Of a stretch of 64,000 nucleotides of DNA, positions 16,676-25,526 are shown in pieces (within the stretch, counting starts at the first letter, position 1; each line of letters opens with the position of its first letter). Both the position numbers and the translations under genes were made by a program. Below the pieces are notes generated by a model. It was not told the DNA's origin, did not search any database, and saw nothing but the letters and a program-made list of their open reading frames with translations. The DNA is from an uncultured Lachnospiraceae bacterium (GTDB lineage Bacteria > Bacillota > Clostridia > Lachnospirales > Lachnospiraceae): the NCBI GenBank assembly GCA_910579615.1, contig CAJTUA010000020.1:18334-82333 (forward strand), given 5' to 3'.

Positions 16676-16933
16676 TTACCCATATATAATTTTTTTAATC
16701 GTACTATATGCCAGGTTATACCGATTTGCTAACTCGTTGATAGAATAACCTTCTTTATAATATTTTTGGATTTCCTCATTCCGCTCCGAATAAAACAAAC
16801 GGGAACCTGTCGTAGTGCCCCACTGTTTTTTCGAGGAAGTTTTTGGAACATACAATATTTCTCCCTCGATGTATGTCTGAAGTTCCTTTAATAGTTTTTC
16901 TGGTAATATTTCTGCTGCATTGATATATTTCAT
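16676..16933 (-). CDS. Small HTH protein, CD3324 type
   Basis: An 85-residue protein with AAGGAG 8 nt before ATG. It begins MKYINAAEILPEKLLKELQ, continues with GEILYVPK and KKQWGTTTGSRLFY, and ends in a helix-turn-helix (SINELANRYNLAYSTIKKII). This layout matches small Clostridia proteins known as the CD3324 family, related to Mor-like transcription factors. It probably binds DNA. It lies upstream of the GNAT gene in the same direction and may be co-transcribed with it. Confidence 0.75.
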   Translation of the reverse strand: MKYINAAEILPEKLLKELQTYIEGEILYVPKTSSKKQWGTTTGSRLFYSERNEEIQKYYKEGYSINELANRYNLAYSTIKKIIYG

Positions 16934-17238
16934 TTCTGCCGCTCCTTATTTACTTTTGATAAATAAAGTGCAGAAACAGCAGAACATATAGCGTTATTCG
17001 CCCATACAGAATTCTATATGCCTGCTATTCTGCATGGGCAAAGAAGCTTTTGATTCCATTCATTCTTATAATTTGTTTTTTGCTTCTCATCTGGCACCTC
17101 TCCTTCCCTGGGCTTTAAAATCGCCATAATCTTTCCATAATTTTGCAAATTCCACCCATTGGGTAATCATTTTATGTGGATATTATAGCATTTGGCGAAA
17201 GAAATTACAATGGAAGTCTAGGGTTTTGGTTTTTGTTC
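16934..17238. other. Gap with imperfect 13-bp inverted repeat
   Basis: No gene seen. An inverted repeat at 17000-17012 / 17027-17039 (GCCCATACAGAAT / ATTCTGCATGGGC, one mismatch) lies between divergent genes. It could be an operator or a hairpin. Confidence 0.4.
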
Positions 17239-17266
17239 TTGACATCCTGCCTTTTCCTGTTATAAC
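17239..17266 (+). promoter_or_regulatory. Promoter of the two-component/ABC exporter cluster
   Basis: TTGACA at 17239 and TATAAC at 17261 with a 16-bp spacer, about 110 nt before the response-regulator start. Confidence 0.65.
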
Positions 17267-17377
17267 CTTATAGCATCTTAAATGGAAAAGCTATGGTAGA
17301 AAAATGTAAAAGCCGTGATGAAAAAAGAATCCGGACATTGTGAGATACAGTTTTTTGAAAAGAGGAAACAAGACATT

Positions 17378-18169
17378 ATGACATACCGTGTTTTTATTTG
17401 TGACGATGAACCGGAAATGTTACAGCGCCTTTTGGCGAGTGTAAAAGGTATATGGAAGGACAGCGAAGTGCGTGTGTTTTCGGATGGAAGTGATTTGCAG
17501 GATGCGTTGCAAAAGGCGGATGGCTGCGATATCCTTCTGCTTGATATCGACATGCCGGGGCTTACCGGGCTTGATATTGCAAGAAATCTTTCCGGTATGG
17601 AAAAGCGCCCGCTGCTTGCGTTTGTGACAAGCCATGACGAGCTTGTTTATGACAGCCTGCAGTTTCATCCGTTTGGCTTTGTGCGCAAAAGCCATATGGA
17701 TACGGAATTGGAAAAGCTTTTAAAGGACTGTGTGAAGGAGCTTTTCGGGAAGGAGAGGCATTTTTGCTTTCAGGCGGCGGGTGCGAGGGTGAAGCTGCAG
17801 CTTTGCGATATTTTGTATTTCGAGGCGGAAGGGAATTATTTGAAGATTTATACACGGCGCGGGTCTGAGGAGGCGGGCGCTTTGAAAGATACAACACACG
17901 CCTTCAAGGGGATATTGCAGGATTCGCAGGGAATATCAAGTCCTCCTGAAACAGCGCCATACCGTTTCCGGGAAACACTCTCTGCGGTGGAGGCAGCGCT
18001 ATCGGGAAGCGGTTTTGTGCGTATCCACAAGGGGTATCTGGTCAATCAGGCAGCGGTGAAGGTGCTTCGCGCAAACGAGGCGATTTTGGTGAATGGGGCT
18101 TGTATTCCGATTGGCAGAAGTTATGCGGAAACGGTCAAGAAGAAGCTGATGCGGTATATGCTTGGCTGA
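17378..18169 (+). CDS. LytTR-family response regulator
   Basis: The preferred start is ATG 17378 (MTYRVFICDDEPEM); the frame is open from 17315. It has 263 residues. The receiver domain has the acidic pair DDE at the N-terminus and the phospho-acceptor Asp near residue 53 (ILLLDIDMPG). The LytTR DNA-binding domain occupies the last 120 residues (LCDILYFEAEGNYLKIYT, FVRIHKGYLVN, IPIGRSY). AgrA- and VirR-like regulators of this type control exporters and peptide signalling. The partner kinase follows directly. Confidence 0.9.
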   Translation: MTYRVFICDDEPEMLQRLLASVKGIWKDSEVRVFSDGSDLQDALQKADGCDILLLDIDMPGLTGLDIARNLSGMEKRPLLAFVTSHDELVYDSLQFHPFGFVRKSHMDTELEKLLKDCVKELFGKERHFCFQAAGARVKLQLCDILYFEAEGNYLKIYTRRGSEEAGALKDTTHAFKGILQDSQGISSPPETAPYRFRETLSAVEAALSGSGFVRIHKGYLVNQAAVKVLRANEAILVNGACIPIGRSYAETVKKKLMRYMLG

Positions 18170-18225
18170 TATGAATCATGCGCAAAAGGACAAGTGCAGT
18201 CAAAGCAGGGAGGGAGGAACTGTCG

Positions 18226-18954
18226 ATGAAAAAAGGAAAAAAGACCAATTGGCAGCAGGAATGTGAGCGCCTTTCGGCAGAATGCTGCCGCCTCTCGGGT
18301 GAGAAGGCGGAGTTGGAATACCAGTGGAATGAGTTGAAAGCATCCGCCGGGCAGCTGCGTGAACAGGATGCCCAAATCCGCGCGCTGCACGAGAATGCCC
18401 GCCGGCTCAAGCACGATATGAAAAACCATTTGATGGTAATTGCATCCTACTTAAACGGCGGGGATTATGGTGCGGCAAAGACCTATACCTCACAGATTTT
18501 AGATAAGTTAAACGCGGTTCACAGCTATATTGAAACGGGAAATCTCCTGATGAACCATATTTTAAATGAAAAGCTGAATCTGGCGCGGGAGCTTGGGATT
18601 TCGGTCAAGGCGGAGATTGAAAATCTTTCGTTTGGGCGCATGGAGAGTTTGGATTTTTCGGCGCTGCTCTCGAACCTTTTGGACAATGCCATTGAGGCGT
18701 GCCGTGCAGAAAAATTGCCGGAGCTTTCTGCAAAGATTACAAGGCGGAGGGATTACGAGACAATCCTTGTGAAAAACCGGATTGCAGCTTCTGTGCTTTT
18801 GAATAACCCGCAGCTGTGCTCGACGAAAGAGGAGAAGGATGGACATGGGATGGGGATTGCCCAGATCAGGAGTATAGTAGGAAAATATGATGGTATTTGT
18901 GATTTTTATGAGGAAGATGGGTGGTTTTGCGCATGTGCGTTTATCCCTGTATAA
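18226..18954 (+). CDS. Soluble GHKL histidine kinase
   Basis: The preferred start is ATG 18226 because GGGAGGGAGGAA lies 6 nt upstream; the frame opens at 18178. It has 242 residues. A coiled coil comes first (QQECERLSAECCRLSGEKAE). The H-box-like segment is RRLKHDMKNHLMVI (His near 63), the N-box is LLSNLLDNAIEACR, and the G-box is GHGMGIAQIRSIVGKYDG. This is the AgrC/GHKL kinase type, but no transmembrane sensor domain is present. The kinase must therefore sense a cytoplasmic signal or a partner protein, possibly the neighbouring ABC exporter. Confidence 0.85.
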   Translation: MKKGKKTNWQQECERLSAECCRLSGEKAELEYQWNELKASAGQLREQDAQIRALHENARRLKHDMKNHLMVIASYLNGGDYGAAKTYTSQILDKLNAVHSYIETGNLLMNHILNEKLNLARELGISVKAEIENLSFGRMESLDFSALLSNLLDNAIEACRAEKLPELSAKITRRRDYETILVKNRIAASVLLNNPQLCSTKEEKDGHGMGIAQIRSIVGKYDGICDFYEEDGWFCACAFIPV

Positions 18955-18971
18955 GTGGTGTTTATCCCAGT

Positions 18972-18997
18972 CCCTTGCAATCAGACATTGCAGGGGA
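18972..18997 (+). other. Hairpin in gap between kinase and ABC genes
   Basis: CCCTTGCAAT / ATTGCAGGGG form a 10-bp stem with one wobble pair. The rest of the 237-bp gap (18955-19191) shows no convincing gene. The hairpin may separate regulator and exporter expression. Confidence 0.35.
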
Positions 18998-19191
18998 TAT
19001 ATTTATGCGCAGAGGCGCGAATGGAATCTGGCTGTTTTGCAGGGCGCGCCCCGCGCACGGCGAGTAGTGGAGAAAAACATTTCCCTGCTCGATTGCGCAG
19101 GGGGCGTAAATGGCGACCGCGAAAGAAAGGGGAAAAGGACTGCCGCAGGATATTGCATTTTTATGCCGCGCGGCAGCCTGTAAAATAAATC

Positions 19192-20100
19192 ATGGTTCAT
19201 TTTCAAAATGTAAAGAAATTCGCGCTTTCGGATATTTCACTCCATATCCCGGCAGGGGAGCGGGTGGGGTTGCTCGGTGGGGCGGGGAGTGGAAAGACAA
19301 CCTTGCTAAAGCTCGCCTGCGGGCTGCTTGCGCCAGAATGCGGAAGTGTGCGCGTACTTGGGCAAAATCCGGCTGCATATCAAAAAAGCCCTGTCCTGCC
19401 CGTTTCCGCGTATTTTGCCGGATTGCCGCTGCTTGACAAAAACGACAGCATTTGCCAGGGGTTTGGGCTAATCCAGAAGATGTACAACATCCCCAAACCA
19501 CAGTTTTTGGCGGATTATAAAGAACTGTCTGCGCAGCTCGGTTTTGGGATGTTTGAACAGGAGGCAGTAAAGACGCTTTCGCTCGGGCAGCGCGTGCGGG
19601 CGGAGCTTGCGGCGGCGTTGATTACCCGCCCGAAGCTGCTTTTATTGGATGAGCCGAATGCGGGGCTTGATGAAAACGGAAAGTCGGCGCTGCGCGAGAT
19701 TCTGACAAAGCGGGGGCATCAGGGCTTGACCGTGCTGATAGCGACCAGTGATATGGTTGGGATTGTAAAGCTTTGTACGCGCTTTGTGGTGCTTGAGGGC
19801 GGAAAAGTGGTGTTTTACGGGAGTGAAAGGAATTTGCGCAATCGGTTTGTACCCATGGATGTGATGACGGTTGTTCTGGGCGGTAAGCTGCCGGATTTGG
19901 AGGATTTGCCGTTGAAACGGTATCGGATTGAAGGGAATCGCCTGACAATCTCTTACAATTCCAACCATGTTACGGCGGCGGAGATTTTAAAGCGCTTGCT
20001 TGCGCAGACGGAAGTGACCGAGGTAAAGATAAAAAAACCGACGTTGGAGGACGCAAGGATAGAAGAAAACTTGGGTTTTGAGGGGGATTTTTGGCGATAG
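19192..20100 (+). CDS. ABC transporter ATP-binding protein (ABC-2 exporter)
   Basis: A 302-residue protein; ATG at 19192 has only a weak ribosome site. Walker A is GGAGSGKTT, the signature is the variant LSLGQRVRAELAAAL, and Walker B is LLLLDEPNAGLD. The C-terminal 90 residues resemble the tail of drug/teichoic-type exporter ATPases. Immediately downstream is a second ATPase with the same LSLGQR signature, so the two may form a heterodimer driving the two permeases at 21209 and 22048. Confidence 0.85.
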   Translation: MVHFQNVKKFALSDISLHIPAGERVGLLGGAGSGKTTLLKLACGLLAPECGSVRVLGQNPAAYQKSPVLPVSAYFAGLPLLDKNDSICQGFGLIQKMYNIPKPQFLADYKELSAQLGFGMFEQEAVKTLSLGQRVRAELAAALITRPKLLLLDEPNAGLDENGKSALREILTKRGHQGLTVLIATSDMVGIVKLCTRFVVLEGGKVVFYGSERNLRNRFVPMDVMTVVLGGKLPDLEDLPLKRYRIEGNRLTISYNSNHVTAAEILKRLLAQTEVTEVKIKKPTLEDARIEENLGFEGDFWR

Positions 20101-20161
20101 GAGTGTTTGGGCAGGGAAAGGGGTTTTCAGCGGACAGCGTTATGGAAAGGGGGAAGACAAA

Positions 20162-21172
20162 ATGAGTTTTATCGAAGTAAAAAATGTGAGCAAGACGTTT
20201 TGTATCAACAAACGCCAGAGCGGTGTAACAGGGATGCTTGCGAATTTATTTGCACCGAAGTACGAGATAAAGGAGGCGGTAAAGGATATCAGTTTTTCCA
20301 TCGGGCAGGGGGAGATGGTCGGGTTTATCGGGCCGAACGGCGCGGGCAAGTCCACGACCATCAAGATGCTCTCTGGCATTTTATTCCCGGAAAGCGGTGA
20401 AATTACGGTTGGCGGTCTTATCCCATATAAACAGCGCAAAGCCTATGTCGGCAGCATCGGTGTTGTGTTTGGGCAGAAATCACAGCTGCAGTGGGATTTG
20501 CCGGTGATAGACAGCTTTGAGCTGCTCAAAGCCATTTACCGCGTGCCGGAGGAGGTTTATCAAAAGAACATGAAGCGCTATACCGAAATGCTTGAGATGG
20601 GCGGCTTTATCCATCAGCCGGTCCGACAGCTTTCCCTTGGCCAGAGGATGCGCGCGGATATTGTCGCGGCGCTGCTGCATTCGCCGAAAATTGTATTTTT
20701 TGACGAGCCGACCATTGGCGTGGATGTGGTGGGAAAGGAAACAATCCGGAATTTTATCCGTGAGCTGAACGAGCAGGATAATGTTACGATGCTGTTTACG
20801 ACGCACGACATGCAGGATATTGAAAAGACCTGCGACCGCCTGATTATTATTGATGCGGGCAGGAAGGTTTATGACGGCACTCTGCCAGGCATACGGGAGC
20901 GCTACGGCACGACGAGGCAGCTCGACGTGGAATTTTCTTTGCAGCAGGAAATTGAACCGATGGAGAAGGTCGCGGTGGTCGATTTGGGCGATAACAAAAA
21001 GCGGTTTGTTTTTGAGAGCCATGAGATACATATCAATGAGTTGATGAATCAGCTGTTAAACCGCTACAGCATTCGGGATATGAATATTTCCGAGCCGGAA
21101 ATTGAGAGCATTATCCGCAAGATTTACAGCGGGGAGGCAAGGGACGCAAAGTCTGGCTGCAAGGAAGCGTAG
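20162..21172 (+). CDS. ABC transporter ATP-binding protein 2
   Basis: The preferred start is ATG 20162 (AAAGGGGGAAG upstream), giving 336 residues. It has IGPNGAGKSTTIKML (Walker A), LSLGQRMRADIVAAL (signature) and VFFDEPTIGVD (Walker B). A C-terminal regulatory tail ends in EPEIESIIRKIYSG. It resembles the ATPase found with COG4587/COG3694 permeases in Gram-positive bacteria. It overlaps in frame position with nothing else and is followed after 36 bp by the first permease. Confidence 0.9.
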   Translation: MSFIEVKNVSKTFCINKRQSGVTGMLANLFAPKYEIKEAVKDISFSIGQGEMVGFIGPNGAGKSTTIKMLSGILFPESGEITVGGLIPYKQRKAYVGSIGVVFGQKSQLQWDLPVIDSFELLKAIYRVPEEVYQKNMKRYTEMLEMGGFIHQPVRQLSLGQRMRADIVAALLHSPKIVFFDEPTIGVDVVGKETIRNFIRELNEQDNVTMLFTTHDMQDIEKTCDRLIIIDAGRKVYDGTLPGIRERYGTTRQLDVEFSLQQEIEPMEKVAVVDLGDNKKRFVFESHEIHINELMNQLLNRYSIRDMNISEPEIESIIRKIYSGEARDAKSGCKEA

Positions 21173-21208
21173 CAGACTTCCGCAAAAAGAAAGGAGAGCG
21201 TTTGGACA

Positions 21209-22003
21209 ATGAAATTATCACCTTATTTTGCATACGCGAAAAAATGTTTTCTCGGGCGCAGCGCATACCGTTTTGACCATTTGATGAATATTCTTTCTAC
21301 CTGTTTGCAGATTTTTATTTTCTGGGGGATTTACCGCGCGCTTTATGGCGGAAATTCGGAAGTAGATGGAATTACCCTGCCAATGGTCACGACAAATTTT
21401 ATGCTTTCAATGGGGCTTGGCGCGGTATTTTGCACGAACGATTATTTTTTGCCAGATAAAATCCACGATGGGAGCATTTCGACGGAGCTGCTGCGCCCCA
21501 TTAGTTTTCCGGGCAGGATGGTTGCCGAAAATGCAGGCAACGCACTGTTTAATCTGATATTCCGTTTTGCCCCGGCATTGCTTGCGGCAGTGCTTACCAT
21601 TGGGATGAGCGCCCCGGCGGGTGCGGCAATGTTCGGGATGTTTTTAATCAGCGCGCTGCTTGGTTACGGGGTGCTTTGGGCAATCAGTTTTACCGTGCAG
21701 ATGAGTGCGTTTTGGTTCGTCAATGTCTGGAGCATCACGACCATCAAGAATGTGTTTATCAATGTGCTTTCCGGCTCCATGATTCCGCTGTGGTTTATGC
21801 CGGGATGGATGTCCGGCGTGCTGCGTTTTACACCGTTTTCTTCTATTTATTTTACCCCGGTGCAGATTTATCTGGGACAGCTGAATAATTGGGAAATCGC
21901 GGAAAAATGTGCGGTGCAGCTGGTGTGGATTGTGCTGATTTATTTGGTGGGGGATATGCTTTGGAGAAAGGGACAGCGGAAATTGGTTGTGCAGGGCGGC
22001 TGA
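21209..22003 (+). CDS. ABC-2 family permease (COG4587-like)
   Basis: A 264-residue integral membrane protein with about six hydrophobic segments. It starts MKLSPYFAYAKKCFLGRSAY, typical of the first permease of the paired ABC-2 system. GDGSISTELLRP-like wording appears as IHDGSISTELLRPISFPG, a conserved loop of these proteins. It forms the membrane channel with the next gene product; the cargo is unknown. Confidence 0.85.
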   Translation: MKLSPYFAYAKKCFLGRSAYRFDHLMNILSTCLQIFIFWGIYRALYGGNSEVDGITLPMVTTNFMLSMGLGAVFCTNDYFLPDKIHDGSISTELLRPISFPGRMVAENAGNALFNLIFRFAPALLAAVLTIGMSAPAGAAMFGMFLISALLGYGVLWAISFTVQMSAFWFVNVWSITTIKNVFINVLSGSMIPLWFMPGWMSGVLRFTPFSSIYFTPVQIYLGQLNNWEIAEKCAVQLVWIVLIYLVGDMLWRKGQRKLVVQGG

Positions 22004-22047
22004 TGGAAAAATAATTTTTGTGCGGCCGCCAAAAATGGAGGAGTAAT

Positions 22048-22854
22048 ATGAAAGATATCGTGCATTTGGTTGGGGTTTATACGAAAACAACGGCAAAATC
22101 ATGGTTCCAGTACCGGGTGGATGCCCTGCTGCGCTCGCTTGCCGTGTTTTTGCGGGAATCGACGGGAATTATTGTGATTTATTTTACATTGCAAAAATTT
22201 GACACTCTGAATGGCTGGAATATTTACGAGCTGCTTTTTTTATACAGCCTGCTCTTTCTGACCTACGGAATTATGATTGTTTTCTTTACGGGGCTGCGCG
22301 ATTTTGGGCGCACGGTTCGCAGCGGTGGATTTGACCGTTTCATCCTGCGCCCGCGCGGTCTTTTGTTTCAGCTTATATTCGCGAATGCCGACTGGTTTGC
22401 TGCCGTCGGGCACGGCGGGCTTGGGGTGGTTTTATTTCTCGTTTCTGCGGGGAAGGTCGGAATCGTGTGGAATGTGTGGAAGGTTCTATATTACCTGTTT
22501 GCGGTGGCGGGCGGCGTGCTGATTCAGGGCGCAGTGTTTTTAGTGCTTGCAACACTCAATATTTATCTGCTTGAGACCGGCAGTTTAAAGGAGCTGCTCT
22601 ATTTCAACATGCGCAAATTTGCAGGGTACCCGATTAGCATTTTCCACAAAGCGGTGCAGTTTATTATGATTTATATTATGCCGTTTGCGTTCGTGAATTA
22701 TTTTCCGGCGCAGTATTTGCTGCGCAAGGAGGATATGGCGGGCTATCCGCAGGTTTTCCTGTACCTGACCCCGGTGGTCGGGGTGGGGATGTATCTGGCG
22801 GCGTATTTCTTTTGGCGGTTCAGTGTAAAGTATTATAAGAGTTCGGGGAATTAG
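22048..22854 (+). CDS. ABC-2 family permease (COG3694-like)
   Basis: The preferred start is ATG 22048 with GGAGGAG 5 nt upstream; 268 residues and about six membrane segments. The loop RSGGFDRFILRPRGLLFQ is the counterpart of the ELLRP loop in the first permease, supporting a heterodimeric channel. Last gene of the exporter cluster. Confidence 0.85.
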   Translation: MKDIVHLVGVYTKTTAKSWFQYRVDALLRSLAVFLRESTGIIVIYFTLQKFDTLNGWNIYELLFLYSLLFLTYGIMIVFFTGLRDFGRTVRSGGFDRFILRPRGLLFQLIFANADWFAAVGHGGLGVVLFLVSAGKVGIVWNVWKVLYYLFAVAGGVLIQGAVFLVLATLNIYLLETGSLKELLYFNMRKFAGYPISIFHKAVQFIMIYIMPFAFVNYFPAQYLLRKEDMAGYPQVFLYLTPVVGVGMYLAAYFFWRFSVKYYKSSGN

Positions 22855-22925
22855 GGGGATTGAAGCAAATGGTTGCTTGTGATATAATCAAGCGAATAAA
22901 TCAGGACTTGTCGGAGGGAAATTAA

Positions 22926-23258
22926 TTGGCGATTACAGTGAATATTTATTATAGCGGCATAAATGGCAGTGCAAGGGAATTTGCAAAAGAAATGGTTTCA
23001 GGCGGAATTGTTGCTGACATTCGCGCAGAAGACGGAAATCTCAGATACGAATATTTTTTTCCGATGGAAGATGAAGAAACGGTTCTTTTGATTGACAGCT
23101 GGAAAGACCAGGCTTCCATTGATGCCCATCACGCTTCCCCTATGATGGGAAAAATTATGGAGCTTCGGGAAAAGTATAATTTGCATATGCGGGTGGAGCG
23201 CTATCGTTCGGATGAGGATGGAGTGCCTGCGGCAGACAAAGCATTTATAAGGGAATAA
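22926..23258 (+). CDS. Antibiotic biosynthesis monooxygenase (ABM)-like protein
   Basis: A 110-residue protein that starts at TTG 22926, behind GGAGGGAAATTAA. It looks like the ferredoxin-like ABM fold of putative quinol monooxygenases (VNIYYSGINGSAREFAKEM, VLLIDSWKDQASIDAHHASP, MMGKIMELREKYNL). Such small dimeric proteins oxidise quinols or handle haem-like compounds. It lies between the exporter and the sigma-factor gene, with no clear functional tie to either. Confidence 0.75.
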   Translation: MAITVNIYYSGINGSAREFAKEMVSGGIVADIRAEDGNLRYEYFFPMEDEETVLLIDSWKDQASIDAHHASPMMGKIMELREKYNLHMRVERYRSDEDGVPAADKAFIRE

Positions 23259-23504
23259 GGGGCTGTATGCGGCAGCTCTGACCGGACCGCTATAGGAACA
23301 TAATAGGATGGGGAACGTGGGAAAATAACAGGTGTGAAAAAAAATAATCTTCATAGTGAGAGAATTCCTTTTTTGGTTCGTTTAATTAGTGAAAGGCAGC
23401 AGGCAGAAGTGGAGGTATCGAGAGAATTTGCAAAATGCATTTTGGGAAATACTGGATACAAGTGCATCTGTGATGCTGGATACCTTTCAGAAAGGAGCGA
23501 ATCA

Positions 23505-24062
23505 ATGGATAACGGTGCAAGTAGCTACCGCCGTTTCCTTGATGGTGACGAGAGCGGCATTGTAGAGATTATAAGGGATTACAAGGATGGCCTGATGTTA
23601 TATCTGAACGGCTTCGTGCAGAATATCCATACGGCGGAGGATTTGATGGAGGACACCTTTGTCCGGCTCGTGGCAAAAAGGCCAAAGTTTTCTGCCAGAT
23701 ATTCGTTTAAGACCTGGCTGTACACGATTGGGCGGAATGTGGCGATTGATTATCTGCGGCATAATTCCAAAATGCTTCCGGCTTCTGGGGAAGAACTGCA
23801 AAGGGAAAAGAGCGAAGAGGCAGGGCTAGAGCAGTCCTATTTGCGGGAGGAGCAGAAAATCCTGCTGCATGGGGCGATGGGGAGGTTAAAACTGGAGTAC
23901 CGCCAGGTATTGTATTTGTCGTTTTTTGAGGATTTTGACAACGCCCAGATTGCGGCCGTAATGAAAAAGAGCAAGCGTCAGATTGAAAACCTTATGTACC
24001 GTGCAAAAATGTCGCTAAAATCAGAACTTGAGAAGGAGGGCTTTGTCTATGAAGGATTATAA
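23505..24062 (+). CDS. RNA polymerase sigma factor, ECF/sigma-70 type
   Basis: The preferred start is ATG 23505 (AGAAAGGAGCG 6 nt upstream); 185 residues. Region 2 is visible as AEDLMEDTFVRLV and SFKTWLYTIGRNVAIDYLR. Region 4 is visible as LKLEYRQVLYLSFFEDFDN, then AAVMKKSKRQIENLMYRAK. The frame is open further upstream (to 23334) but that part does not resemble a sigma factor. It overlaps the next gene by 14 bp, the usual arrangement with an anti-sigma partner. Confidence 0.9.
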   Translation: MDNGASSYRRFLDGDESGIVEIIRDYKDGLMLYLNGFVQNIHTAEDLMEDTFVRLVAKRPKFSARYSFKTWLYTIGRNVAIDYLRHNSKMLPASGEELQREKSEEAGLEQSYLREEQKILLHGAMGRLKLEYRQVLYLSFFEDFDNAQIAAVMKKSKRQIENLMYRAKMSLKSELEKEGFVYEGL

Positions 24063-25023
24063 GGAGATTGCAAAAAATGTGCTCCGGCGAGGGCTGGAAG
24101 AGATGGAAAGGAGCCGCAGAAGGAAGAGGGCGCTGGTGCGCGGTGGCTGTACGGCGGCGGCACTTGGGCTTGTGGCAGTTATCAGTATGGGTGCGTTCTG
24201 GGGGAAGGGCAGGCAGCAGGAGAAGGATTCCTCAGGGCAGCTTGCCAGTGCGGAAAATATGGAAGTTATAAAAAATCCGGCTTCGGATGGTGCGTTTGCC
24301 GGGGATGTTTCCGGTCTTGACGGCGGACAGGGGGATTTGACAGGGAAGGATGCGACCATGGATGGTGACCCGTCCGGTTACGGAGTTGGGGCAGGAAAGG
24401 ATGCAATTGGTTCCCTTGGTGAGCCGTCTGGTTATGAGCCGGTGCCCGGGGGAAGAACGGATTGGAATGAGAAAGGGGAAACGGATCCGGAAAGCAACCA
24501 GAAAGCCCCGGTGGTAGAAAATTCACATCCTGCGTGGACAGAGGAAGCTGTTTTGCCAAACGGACAGAACAGTGCCAGTGAATCGGCTGCGGATGAAGAG
24601 TTTTTGCCGGGCGGAGCAGTGGATGGTGGGATTGCCACAACAACGTCAAAGAAAATGATTTCCTCTTATCCGGAGGATGCGGTTTATTGCTATGCGGCAC
24701 CAAAGAATGGTGAATTTTTCTGCTCTGCCCCGTTGGTTCACGCGATGGAAGAATACGGCGACGAGGTTTTGTACCGCGTGGTGGTTGAAATTTTCCGTGA
24801 TGGCAATATGGTGAGGGAGCAGGTGACGGAGAGAATAAGCGGAGAGGAAAAGCTTGAGTGGAGCAGGTTAGAGGAGCTTGGTTATATGGTGGCGTGGGAG
24901 CAGTATGACGACGGACAGGAGCAGCGGCGTTATTTTATGCTTCACGCGACGAAGGAGCAGTTGGAAGAGTTTGCCGTGAATGAGGAATATGGGTATATGC
25001 TCCGGTTTTTTGATGAGCCGTAA
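24049..25023 (+). CDS. Membrane protein, probable anti-sigma partner
   Basis: Start ATG 24049 inside the sigma gene, with AAGGAGG 9 nt upstream; 324 residues. There is a short basic cytoplasmic N-terminus and one membrane segment (AALGLVAVISMGAFWG, about 35-52). A long Gly/Asp/Pro-rich extracellular linker follows, then a C-terminal domain (about 210-324, EDAVYCYAAPKNGEFFC, VVVEIFRDGNMVREQ). Overlap with a sigma gene and the single-span layout suggest an anti-sigma factor or co-regulated sensor. No zinc-finger anti-sigma motif is visible. Confidence 0.7.
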   Translation: MKDYKEIAKNVLRRGLEEMERSRRRKRALVRGGCTAAALGLVAVISMGAFWGKGRQQEKDSSGQLASAENMEVIKNPASDGAFAGDVSGLDGGQGDLTGKDATMDGDPSGYGVGAGKDAIGSLGEPSGYEPVPGGRTDWNEKGETDPESNQKAPVVENSHPAWTEEAVLPNGQNSASESAADEEFLPGGAVDGGIATTTSKKMISSYPEDAVYCYAAPKNGEFFCSAPLVHAMEEYGDEVLYRVVVEIFRDGNMVREQVTERISGEEKLEWSRLEELGYMVAWEQYDDGQEQRRYFMLHATKEQLEEFAVNEEYGYMLRFFDEP

Positions 25024-25120
25024 GCAGACGGGCAATGCTGCGGAGATTTTGTATTTTTGGATATCCGCCTGCGGAAAGTGAAAGTATAACAGGGGTTTGG
25101 AGAGATTTTTTATATTCTGA

Positions 25121-25411
25121 TTGGAGTGGCGAAAAATCAGGCTTGAAAATAGCTGCCCGCCACAAGGAGGAGAATGCGAAGAAGCCGTTGGATTCCGGTG
25201 TCCCGGCGGAACTTTCGGACGCGAAAAAAGCATTCGGCATTCCATTGATGCCCTTATGAAAAATATGGGGCTTTCCAGGGAACAGGCAATGGATGTTTTG
25301 GAGATTCCGGAATATGGTTGTGGTATAAGATGGATGAAGCGGCCTGGCATCCGCTTCCCGGGTGCACAAAGTTACTGCATTTTCCGTGAACAGGAAAACG
25401 GTTTGCATTGA
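25121..25411 (+). pseudogene. Possible remnant of a hypothetical ORF
   Basis: Within the 380-bp gap after the sigma/anti-sigma pair, one frame encodes ALMKNMGLSREQAMDVLEIP. This resembles the C-terminal tail of repeated Lachnospiraceae hypothetical proteins (Rpn/PDDEXK-type nucleases often end this way). Nothing upstream matches a full protein. A decayed copy is my best guess. Confidence 0.3.
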
Positions 25412-25436
25412 CAAATTCCCGCGGAGAGACTATAAT
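25408..25436 (+). promoter_or_regulatory. Consensus promoter of trpS
   Basis: TTGACA at 25408 and TATAAT at 25431 with a 17-bp spacer. The leader is only about 85 nt, too short for a T-box, so trpS appears constitutively transcribed here. Confidence 0.8.
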
Positions 25437-25526
25437 CTACAATACGAATAAAACGAGGAAAAAGCGGTCAGTGAGGCTTATGTTATGGCTCACCGCAGAG
25501 CGCTCCGGAATGAGAGGTGGATTGAC

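Noticed and set aside
25437..25526. T-box riboswitch in front of trpS
   Set aside because: Leader is only about 85 nt and shows no T-box consensus or specifier structure.
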